In this document: positions 1-5,160 of the stretch, one piece after another | Numbering within the stretch: the stretch's first letter is position 1 | Layout of the letters: each line of letters begins with the position of its first letter | DNA from: Oscillospiraceae bacterium | Lineage (GTDB): Bacteria > Bacillota > Clostridia > Oscillospirales > Acutalibacteraceae | NCBI GenBank assembly: GCA_029004655.1 | Contig: JAQVYP010000137.1 | Coordinates: 1-5,160 of the forward strand | Reading direction: 5' to 3' | Length of the DNA: 5,160 bases | Position numbers and translations under genes: made by a program | Notes under the pieces: model-generated | Seen by the model: only the letters and a program-made list of their open reading frames with translations | Told to the model about the DNA's origin: nothing | Databases searched by the model: none

Positions 1-105
1 ATAAGAATCTGACTTATATAAATGTTGCAAATATTCATAGCACGAGCATTTCAGTCGCAAATAATATGTTCTTAAAAGCAAGAAAGCCCTGAACGCTAAA
101 TGAGT

Positions 106-120
106 GTCGAGGCTCTCGAC
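106..120. repeat. Perfect inverted repeat, 6-bp stem with 3-base loop
   Basis: GTCGAG and CTCGAC flank a three-base loop and form a perfect GC-rich hairpin on either strand. It starts four bases beyond the end of the tRNA-like fragment. No T-run follows on either strand, so it is not a classical terminator. It may belong to a structured RNA or be a recombinase or protein recognition site. Confidence 0.6.
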
Positions 121-123
121 TGA

Positions 124-165
124 CGGGGGCAGAACGACTCGAACCATCGACACACGGTTTTGGAG
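124..165 (-). other. tRNA-Trp-like 3' fragment (anticodon loop, T-arm and acceptor 3' strand), no 5' half
   Basis: Read on the minus strand this resembles the second half of a tryptophan tRNA. It shows a CTCCAAA loop (165-159, anticodon CCA), then ACCGT like the 3' strand of an anticodon stem, then GATGG-TTCGAGT-CGTTC (148-132) with the invariant GTTCGA of a T-loop, then TGCCCCC plus G (131-124), like the acceptor strand and discriminator base. It is not an intact tRNA. The T-stem pairs at only three of five positions, the sequence 5' of the anticodon loop does not pair with ACCGT, no GGGGGCA-like acceptor strand occurs upstream, and TCA replaces CCA. It could be an attachment-site remnant left by an integrating element, a decayed tRNA, or part of a repeated structured element. 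This is motif recognition by eye. Confidence 0.45.
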
Positions 166-171
166 TGGATG

Positions 172-193
172 TTGAATGGTGAAAACCATTGCA
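172..193. repeat. Inverted repeat with GAAA tetraloop on the plus strand
   Basis: AATGGT (175-180) and ACCATT (185-190) pair perfectly around GAAA. TTG (172-174) and CAA (192-194) can extend the stem across one bulged G. As plus-strand RNA this would be a nine-pair stem capped by a GNRA tetraloop; on the minus strand the loop is TTTC. It takes the place where the 5' half of the tRNA-like fragment would be expected. Function unknown. Confidence 0.5.
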
Positions 194-342
194 ATAATTA
201 GCGGTGTTGAGCTGAAACGACCTACACCAAATTCAGATTTATATTTTACATATTATAACACATGAAAGGCATTTTTGAAAGATAGATAATTCCGATTGAC
301 GCTCTTTTTCTTTCTTTGATTTAGACTTCGCAATTTTGATTG

Positions 343-373
343 AAAAAAGACAAAATACCTTTTAGGGTACTTT
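343..373 (-). terminator. Probable rho-independent terminator of the rhamnoside operon
   Basis: On the minus strand AAAGTACC (373-366) pairs with GGTATTTT (359-352), giving eight base pairs with one G-T wobble and a six-base loop. A run of six T (348-343) follows after three bases. It lies about 60 bases downstream of the rhaM stop, where an operon end is expected. The stem is AT-rich and modest, so termination may be incomplete. Confidence 0.65.
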
Positions 374-436
374 ATGTTGGGTCATACCGCTTTTAAGACG
401 GAATTTACTTTGTTGCTATTTAATTAAAATAATTAG

Positions 437-754
437 TTATTTAAACGAAAAAACACACGACAGTAGCGGCTGAGCACCGGTAACAGGATCGGCATCCATA
501 AGCATAACGTCCTTCATATACTCGTTCCATTTGTCAACAACGGGACTTTCATTCTGAATTTTTGCGGCGTAGTCAATGCCTTTTTCACACTCATAGTAAC
601 CAAATAATTCATTTCCTACATTCCAAATGGTGTAGTTGACAATTCCCGCATTGCTAAGCATCTCAAGCATTTCAGACCATATTTCATTATGCCTTTTTAT
701 ATATTCTTCCAATTTGCCTTCAATAATTGTGGCTTTCCAAGCGTATTTTTCCAT
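437..754 (-). CDS. rhaM: L-rhamnose mutarotase
   Basis: Interconverts the alpha and beta anomers of L-rhamnose in the cytoplasm, so that sugar released by the rhamnosidase becomes available in the form used by rhamnose isomerase. The 105 residues match the length of E. coli RhaM (104) and align almost without gaps at the N-terminus. Y18 and H22 (in EEYIKRHNEIW) fall at the same numbers as the substrate-binding tyrosine and proton-donor histidine of the E. coli enzyme as I remember it. Y41 (NYTIW) and W76 (KWNEYMKDVM) also coincide; the second tryptophan of the E. coli WW pair is N77 here. The fold is a small dimeric alpha/beta barrel (RhaM/YiiL family). The ATG at 754 has GAGG seven bases upstream. 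It is the last gene of the operon and a terminator hairpin follows. The isomerase, kinase and aldolase genes are not in this window. Confidence 0.95.
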   Translation of the reverse strand: MEKYAWKATIIEGKLEEYIKRHNEIWSEMLEMLSNAGIVNYTIWNVGNELFGYYECEKGIDYAAKIQNESPVVDKWNEYMKDVMLMDADPVTGAQPLLSCVFSFK

Positions 755-761
755 ATTAAAA

Positions 762-765
762 CCTC
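762..765 (-). promoter_or_regulatory. Ribosome binding site of rhaM
   Basis: The minus strand reads GAGG, seven bases before the rhaM ATG, within the 14-base gap after the HAD stop codon. The spacing is normal and supports translation of rhaM from the same message as the HAD gene. Confidence 0.75.
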
Positions 766-768
766 AGT

Positions 769-1746
769 TTATTTATTTAATATTTTTGGTAAAGTATCCA
801 AAAGGTTAGTATATATACCATCACAAAGGCATTCAACACCACTTTGGCGAATATTGCCGCCATCTATTCCTATACAGGGGAAACCGGCAAGACGGGCAGA
901 AACAACGCCGGCAGAGGAATCCTCCATTGCAATAACGCATTGTTCTTCTTTAGAAAAACCAAGTCCAACACGAGCAGTTTCGGCATATAGCCAAGGGTGC
1001 GGCTTTGGCTCTAGCTCGCCAAGTGTTCCAACCTGTCCCTTCGTTAAATTATTGCCGGCAGAGATAACAGCATCATAAAAATCAAGCGGATTACCCATGT
1101 TTAATGTATTAAATGCAGAAACTATTTCAGGTAAAGCTTTTTCTGTAAGTCCGCTGGTGACAAGTCCTATTTTAACATTGTTGTTTTTAAGCTCAAGAAG
1201 AAATTCTTTAAGATTGGGGGCAGGAACAAATGCGTTTTTTCTGCCTCTGCCTTCCATTATTTCCTTCATCTGATAACGTGTAATATAAAAATAATTTTCT
1301 CTTGCTTCTTCGACTGTCTTATCGGGACAGTATTTTTTTATGCAATATTTCAAATGCTCTGATACTGAGTGGCCTGAAACAAAAGGCAAATCTTCGTTTT
1401 CTAGCTTGAAATTTGAATTATTTAGTAAAACGCATACGGTTTGTTCAATTATCCAAATCCAAAACTCTTCAGAATGTACCGAAGTACCGTCCAAATCCAT
1501 TAAAACTGCTTTTGCTTTGCCATTACATACGCCTGAATTTAACGGATAAAATGCAGGATACCCCATTGAAGATTTAACATTGCATAAAATGCTGTTATTA
1601 ATTTCAACGAACTCTACTTTTTTGTCATGCGGGGTATAAATGTTTCCTACTCCGTTTTTAAAGGCAGTGAATATATTGCAAGATGTCGCTGATATGCTTT
1701 CAAGCTCGTTTTGGTAGCCTGCGCCAAGTATCTTTTCTGTATTCAT
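769..1746 (-). CDS. HAD-superfamily hydrolase (beta-phosphoglucomutase/phosphatase-like) with unrecognised N-terminal extension
   Basis: Predicted cytoplasmic phosphatase or phosphomutase of 325 residues. All four HAD motifs are present: DLDGT at 84-88 (nucleophile D84, acid/base D86), GLVTSG at 194-199 (T197), EPKPHP at 246-251 (K248) and AMEDSSAG at 273-280 (E275, D276). The roughly 100-residue helical insert between motifs I and II is a C1-type cap, as in beta-phosphoglucomutase and sugar-phosphate phosphatases. About 78 residues precede the HAD fold; I do not recognise them. A TTG at 1773 would add nine residues, but it has no ribosome binding site, whereas the ATG at 1746 has GGAG 11 bases upstream, so I chose the ATG. 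The gene sits 36 bases after the rhamnosidase and 14 before rhaM, which suggests a role in rhamnose or related sugar-phosphate metabolism. Substrate and choice between phosphatase and mutase are unknown. Confidence 0.9.
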   Translation of the reverse strand: MNTEKILGAGYQNELESISATSCNIFTAFKNGVGNIYTPHDKKVEFVEINNSILCNVKSSMGYPAFYPLNSGVCNGKAKAVLMDLDGTSVHSEEFWIWIIEQTVCVLLNNSNFKLENEDLPFVSGHSVSEHLKYCIKKYCPDKTVEEARENYFYITRYQMKEIMEGRGRKNAFVPAPNLKEFLLELKNNNVKIGLVTSGLTEKALPEIVSAFNTLNMGNPLDFYDAVISAGNNLTKGQVGTLGELEPKPHPWLYAETARVGLGFSKEEQCVIAMEDSSAGVVSARLAGFPCIGIDGGNIRQSGVECLCDGIYTNLLDTLPKILNK

Positions 1747-1757
1747 ATAAAATTTTA

Positions 1758-1761
1758 CTCC
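1758..1761 (-). promoter_or_regulatory. Ribosome binding site that decides the HAD gene start
   Basis: The minus strand reads GGAG, with 11 bases between it and the ATG at 1746. The spacing is a little long, but no comparable site precedes the alternative TTG at 1773, so the ATG is favoured. The site lies inside the longer, TTG-started version of the frame. Confidence 0.65.
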
Positions 1762-1782
1762 GTTTTGGTTCAAATAGGCTTA

Positions 1783-4029
1783 TTAGCCGAATTTAACGAT
1801 ATTATAACTACCTGTTTTAACAGGGCATAATTTACTTCCGTCAGCAAATGAATATCCTTTGGGTAGAGATATGGTTCCCTCAAGCTCTAACGGAGCATTT
1901 ATATCAAGAATAATACCGTTTTCGTTTCGATTCCACTCAACCATTAGTTTTCCGCAAGGCAGGTTATGCCATGCTTTTACGTGTGAAAGACTGCTGATGA
2001 AGTACGGCTTAATATCGGTACAGTTCACGTTTTTTCTGTCAGGGTTTACATTTATTCCTGCAAGATATTTATAGAACCAGGCTGAAACATCACCCCAAAA
2101 ATGGTGATTTAATGACAGTATTCTTCCACCCTCGGGCATAAATGATTCCCATAGGGTAGTAGCACCACGAACAATCCAGTTTCCATATGACGGGAAATCG
2201 GTTCTTGTTATCATGTTATAAGCAAGTTCAGCTTCATCGTTATCTGCTAATAGTCGGTAGATAATACGTCCACCTAAAACACCGGTATCAAAATGTCCGC
2301 CAGCTTTGTCAATTAGCTTTAACAAATAAGCAAATGCATCTGCTTTTTCGTCTTCGTCAAATATATTGTAATATATAGCCATTGCTTGAGATGTTTGACA
2401 ATCTCCATCAACAATTCCACTTTTAATCAGGTTTTTACGAATTGCACTTTTAACAATAATTGCAAGAGATTCCGCAAACTCTTTTTGAGGTTTCATATTT
2501 AAAACGTCAAACATAAATGCACATTTTTCTGCAATATCAACAGTAAGTATGGAATCTGTAACAATAACAGGAGAAGCATATTGGTCTTCTCTTTTTCCAG
2601 GAGGACACCAGTCGCCAAGACCAATGCTAATTAGATTGTTTGAATCTAAACGAGAAAACAAGTAATTAAGATAACGCATAAAAGGAATGGCTGATTCTTC
2701 AAGAATGGATTTATCCCCGCGGTAAATATATGTATAATACGGTAAATAAACCAACACGTTATCCCACGCCGGTCCGTTGCCCCATGAATATCCCCATCCT
2801 GATGTAGGAACAATTCCCGGGAGCTTACCATCGTCGCTCATGGCTTTATGAATATTTCTTAACCATTCTTTATAACTGTTTTCAGGTGTAATATTTAACA
2901 GCATTTCTTCACTGGATAATGCTGCATCAGCTGTCCAACCATTCTTTTCGCGTTGCGGACAATCTGTAGGGAAGTAGTAAAAATTCGAAATACTGGAGCG
3001 CACGGTAATTTCTTGAATTTTATTTACAATGTCATTATCACATTCAAACCCACCGTTTATTTTAAGGTCAGAACTCATTACGAGGTAGGTAAGAAGATCT
3101 TTGGTAGCCTGCTCTTCGGCAATGCCATAAACCAATGCATATCTGTAACCGTGATATGTGAATTTAGGGGTATATTCTTCTACTCCGCTGCCTTTGCAAG
3201 TATATTCGTCTTCTTGAAAACGATGGCTTGGATTAAAACGAATATTGTCAGTGTATAACTTACCATCAACAATTGTTTCACCAAATTTAAGAACTACTTT
3301 TTGTCCGGCTTGTCCGCTGATTTTTAAAAGAAATAAGCCGGAATTGTTAACACCAAAATCATAACGATATGCATCGCCTTCTTTGGTGATTGAAATAGGC
3401 TTAATTTTTTCTTTGATTATTATCGGTTCTGCTTCACAAATTCTAGCCTTACCACGTGGGGTAGGAGCTTTTTCACAGTTTTTCCAATTAGAATCGTCAA
3501 GTTCAGGCAGGTTCCAGTTTGGTATTTCAAGACGTGCATCGTAATATTCACCAAAGTGTAAATCGTCAAATAATATTGGCGACGGTGCGGTTAAAGTGTT
3601 TTCGTCAGTAGTTAATACTTCTGAAGTACCATCGAAATAAGTAATTTCAATATCAAATGCTAATTGTGGAGCGGCACGCCAAGGCGCTTTGGACATGTCC
3701 CATATAAATCCGCCAAACGGATTTTGAAAACCATTTCCAAGTATAGCACCAATAGTGTTTTTGCCACTATTAATTTTATCAGTTATATCGTATACATCAT
3801 AATAAATTATATCATCAGGATTGCTGCGATAAGGCGCAAAGTAACCTTTTGTAATATCTTGACCGTTTATATAAAGAAAGTAGTAGCCCAAACCACAAAT
3901 GCGAATATCTGCCGATTTAATTTGTTTGTTAATATTAAATGAAAAACGAAAATATGGGGCTGGAACAAACTTATCAAGTTCGCAAAAATCTTTGCCTGCA
4001 CATATAAAGTTTATTGGTAAATCTTTCAT
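1783..4029 (-). CDS. Alpha-L-rhamnosidase, glycoside hydrolase family 78
   Basis: Inverting glycosidase that hydrolyses terminal non-reducing alpha-L-rhamnose from rhamnosides such as pectin fragments or plant glycosides. The 748 residues follow the GH78 order: an N-terminal beta-sandwich (about 35-200, with LYINGQDITKGYFAPY at 52-67), a second beta domain (about 205-315), the (alpha/alpha)6 catalytic domain (about 320-660) and a C-terminal beta-sandwich (about 663-745). The catalytic signature DCPQREKNGWTAD spans 356-368, giving D356, E361 and D368, which match D567, E572 and D579 of Bacillus RhaB by spacing. TLWES supplies E628, matching E841 there. The conserved SLNHHFWGDV follows at 639-648. 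No signal peptide or membrane segment is seen, so the enzyme should be cytoplasmic and act on imported oligosaccharides. It is somewhat shorter than many secreted GH78 enzymes, which carry extra binding modules. The ATG at 4029 has a strong ribosome binding site. The exact glycoside substrate cannot be read from sequence. Confidence 0.97.
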   Translation of the reverse strand: MKDLPINFICAGKDFCELDKFVPAPYFRFSFNINKQIKSADIRICGLGYYFLYINGQDITKGYFAPYRSNPDDIIYYDVYDITDKINSGKNTIGAILGNGFQNPFGGFIWDMSKAPWRAAPQLAFDIEITYFDGTSEVLTTDENTLTAPSPILFDDLHFGEYYDARLEIPNWNLPELDDSNWKNCEKAPTPRGKARICEAEPIIIKEKIKPISITKEGDAYRYDFGVNNSGLFLLKISGQAGQKVVLKFGETIVDGKLYTDNIRFNPSHRFQEDEYTCKGSGVEEYTPKFTYHGYRYALVYGIAEEQATKDLLTYLVMSSDLKINGGFECDNDIVNKIQEITVRSSISNFYYFPTDCPQREKNGWTADAALSSEEMLLNITPENSYKEWLRNIHKAMSDDGKLPGIVPTSGWGYSWGNGPAWDNVLVYLPYYTYIYRGDKSILEESAIPFMRYLNYLFSRLDSNNLISIGLGDWCPPGKREDQYASPVIVTDSILTVDIAEKCAFMFDVLNMKPQKEFAESLAIIVKSAIRKNLIKSGIVDGDCQTSQAMAIYYNIFDEDEKADAFAYLLKLIDKAGGHFDTGVLGGRIIYRLLADNDEAELAYNMITRTDFPSYGNWIVRGATTLWESFMPEGGRILSLNHHFWGDVSAWFYKYLAGINVNPDRKNVNCTDIKPYFISSLSHVKAWHNLPCGKLMVEWNRNENGIILDINAPLELEGTISLPKGYSFADGSKLCPVKTGSYNIVKFG

Positions 4030-4036
4030 AGGTAGT

Positions 4037-4041
4037 CCTCC
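4037..4041 (-). promoter_or_regulatory. Ribosome binding site of the rhamnosidase gene
   Basis: On the minus strand this reads GGAGG (continuing to GGAGGA), seven bases before the ATG at 4029. It is the best Shine-Dalgarno match in the window and fixes the rhamnosidase start. The 27-base gap it lies in holds no convincing promoter or terminator, so this gene probably depends on transcription coming from the regulator gene. Confidence 0.9.
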
Positions 4042-4056
4042 GATATTATGTAAATA

Positions 4057-5160
4057 TTAGCGTTTTGAAGTTGAATCACCTATACATAAATCAACATCAA
4101 GTACAACGGATTTATTAACAAGTGTTTTTTGAGTTACCATTTCAAAGATAAGGCTTGCTGCATTATTACCTATTGCGTAAAAGTCATTGCTTATAGAAGT
4201 AAGCTTATGTTGGTTTGGCAATAAAGTATTTACACCGTCAAAACCGGTAATGCCAATCTCACTAGGTACTGATAAATTTAACGTTGAAACTGCACTATAA
4301 ACGCGTTGGGCAAAGAAATCACTTACACATACCAAGCCAATGCGCTTTCCGGGATACTTGTCAATAAGCTCTTTTAATGATGATAAAATTGCAGAGTCGC
4401 TCAAAGATCCGTCAACATCATTAAATTGCAAATGTTCAAATACATAGTTATTTTGCATTGAAGTTTGGACTTGTCTGAAACCAAGATAACGTTCTCTTAC
4501 AGATTCATTTAATGAAATATCCAAATCGGAAAGAAAACAAATCACATCGTAATTACAGCCTATCATATGTTTTGTAGCTAATGAAGCACCCTTAATATTA
4601 TTAACTTTAACACAAGGAAGATTAAATCCTACAAGGGATTTATCAAGCAAAACAATAGGATGATTATCAAGAAAAATATCACATATCTGCTCAAAATCAT
4701 TCAAATTTTGAGCAACGTATACGATTATACCGGAACTTACAGATTCTTTTACTCGTCTCATAGCAGCAAAGAAATCAGTAGCGGTGTTTTTACAGTAATG
4801 AATCATCAAATTATAGCCATGAATTCCCAATTGTTTCTCGACACCTTTAATTATGTTAAGTTCATCAAGACGGCCTTTATCCCTTTGGTCTGCAAAAGGC
4901 ATAACAAGAGAAATTATTTTACATTCTTGTGATGTTGTTGATATGTGATCTATATTCACAAAACTGCCTTTGCCTTGTACTTTATATATAAGGGCTAAAT
5001 TCAACAATTTGTCTAATGCTTTTATAACAGTTGGACGGCTTGTGTTAAATTGTTTTGAAAGTTGCATTTCGGTAGGTAACCTATCATTGGCTTTGTAAAC
5101 GCCTGATTGGATTTGTTCTTGAAGATATTGACTTATCTGAAGATATAAAGGTAATTTCTT
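4057..5160 (-). CDS. GntR-type winged-helix / LacI-type sensor transcriptional regulator (AraR-like), 5' partial
   Basis: Cytoplasmic DNA-binding regulator, probably sugar-responsive, of the operon that follows it. The frame stays open to the right edge, so the true start lies outside; 367 residues are visible. In that numbering, residues 3-68 match a GntR winged helix: LPLYLQI at 3-9, DRLPTE at 26-31, the recognition-helix segment TSRPTV at 40-45 and the wing motif QGKGSFV at 62-68. Residues from about 82 to the end resemble the LacI/GalR periplasmic-binding-like sensor fold, with IGITGFDG followed by LTSI near the C-terminus. This domain order is that of AraR of Bacillus subtilis, and the size is close to it, so only a few N-terminal residues are probably missing. 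The first internal ATG (5067) would cut away half of the DNA-binding domain and is not the start. It ends 27 bases before the rhamnosidase gene. A rhamnose-type ligand is inferred from the neighbours only, and the operator is not visible. Confidence 0.93.
   Translation of the reverse strand, partial: KKLPLYLQISQYLQEQIQSGVYKANDRLPTEMQLSKQFNTSRPTVIKALDKLLNLALIYKVQGKGSFVNIDHISTTSQECKIISLVMPFADQRDKGRLDELNIIKGVEKQLGIHGYNLMIHYCKNTATDFFAAMRRVKESVSSGIIVYVAQNLNDFEQICDIFLDNHPIVLLDKSLVGFNLPCVKVNNIKGASLATKHMIGCNYDVICFLSDLDISLNESVRERYLGFRQVQTSMQNNYVFEHLQFNDVDGSLSDSAILSSLKELIDKYPGKRIGLVCVSDFFAQRVYSAVSTLNLSVPSEIGITGFDGVNTLLPNQHKLTSISNDFYAIGNNAASLIFEMVTQKTLVNKSVVLDVDLCIGDSTSKR

Larger units (their letters stand above)
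1..436. other. Region downstream of the operon without a convincing protein gene
   Basis: Three parts can be told apart. Bases 240-436 are AT-rich spacer carrying the operon terminator. Bases about 103-230 are visibly richer in GC and hold the tRNA-like fragment and the hairpins at 106-120, 172-193 and a weaker one at 203-228 (GGTGT pairing with ACACC). Bases 1-102 are AT-rich again with nothing recognised. One minus-strand frame stays open from 252 to the left edge, but it lacks a ribosome binding site and runs antisense or sense through the tRNA-like block, so I do not call it a gene. Confidence 0.6.

Noticed and set aside
104..176. Short plus-strand frame reading VSRLSTDGGRTTRTIDTRFW and a few more residues
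   Set aside because: It is the antisense reading of the tRNA-like fragment; it has only a GTG as possible start, no ribosome binding site, and the TRT-type peptide is typical of antisense T-arm sequence.
124..252. A complete functional tRNA-Trp gene on the minus strand
   Set aside because: No 5' acceptor strand complementary to TGCCCCC, no matching 5' anticodon stem, and a T-stem with two mismatches. Only a 3' fragment can be supported.
381..401. Possible second terminator-like pairing between ACCGC and the GACGG stretch
   Set aside because: The pairing needs bulges, leaves almost no loop and has no following T-run on either strand; the hairpin at 343-373 is clearly better.
689..1078. Plus-strand open frame of 129 codons opposite rhaM and the HAD gene
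   Set aside because: It lies antisense to two well-supported genes, straddles their junction and resembles no family. The other plus-strand frames opposite the operon are rejected for the same reason.
1747..1773. TTG at 1773 as the start of the HAD protein
   Set aside because: No Shine-Dalgarno sequence before it, while the in-frame ATG at 1746 has GGAG upstream.
1777..1788. GGCT-TATT-AGCC inverted repeat overlapping the rhamnosidase stop codon
   Set aside because: The stem is only four base pairs and no T-run follows, so it is too weak to be called a terminator or processing site.
4057..5067. Regulator as a complete gene starting at the ATG at 5067
   Set aside because: The frame continues upstream with clear GntR winged-helix sequence (LPLYLQI, DRLPTE), so this ATG is internal and the gene is cut by the window edge.

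Overview
The window is AT-rich, has strong GGAGG-type ribosome binding sites, and encodes proteins with a low-GC Gram-positive flavour. The most economical reading is a chromosome segment of an anaerobic, probably gut- or rumen-associated member of the Clostridia (Firmicutes/Bacillota). This is inferred from base composition, an AraR-type GntR/LacI hybrid regulator and the gene set; no taxonomic marker gene is present.

All convincing genes lie on the minus strand, so the window reads from right to left. Transcription order is: (1) a GntR-family regulator with a LacI/periplasmic-binding-like sensor domain, cut by the right edge (4057-5160); (2) a cytoplasmic GH78 alpha-L-rhamnosidase (1783-4029); (3) a HAD-superfamily phosphatase/phosphomutase-like protein with an unrecognised N-terminal extension (769-1746); (4) L-rhamnose mutarotase RhaM (437-754). 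The gaps are 27, 36 and 14 bases. Each of the last three genes has its own ribosome binding site and no internal terminator is visible, so this looks like one operon. A hairpin with a T-run (343-373) closes it.

The genes fit a small rhamnoside-use module. The regulator probably senses a sugar. The unsecreted GH78 enzyme removes terminal alpha-L-rhamnose from imported rhamnosides. RhaM interconverts the anomers of the released sugar so that isomerisation can proceed. The HAD protein presumably acts on a phosphorylated metabolite, but its substrate is unknown. The transporter and the rhamnose isomerase, kinase and aldolase genes are not in the window.

Bases 1-436 hold no convincing protein gene. 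Besides the terminator they contain a GC-richer block (about 103-230) with a tRNA-Trp-like 3' fragment (T-arm and anticodon loop, but no matching 5' half) and several compact hairpins. It could be an attachment-site remnant, a degenerate tRNA or part of a repeated structured element. This block is the least explained part of the window. I see no CRISPR array, insertion sequence, transposase or defence system.
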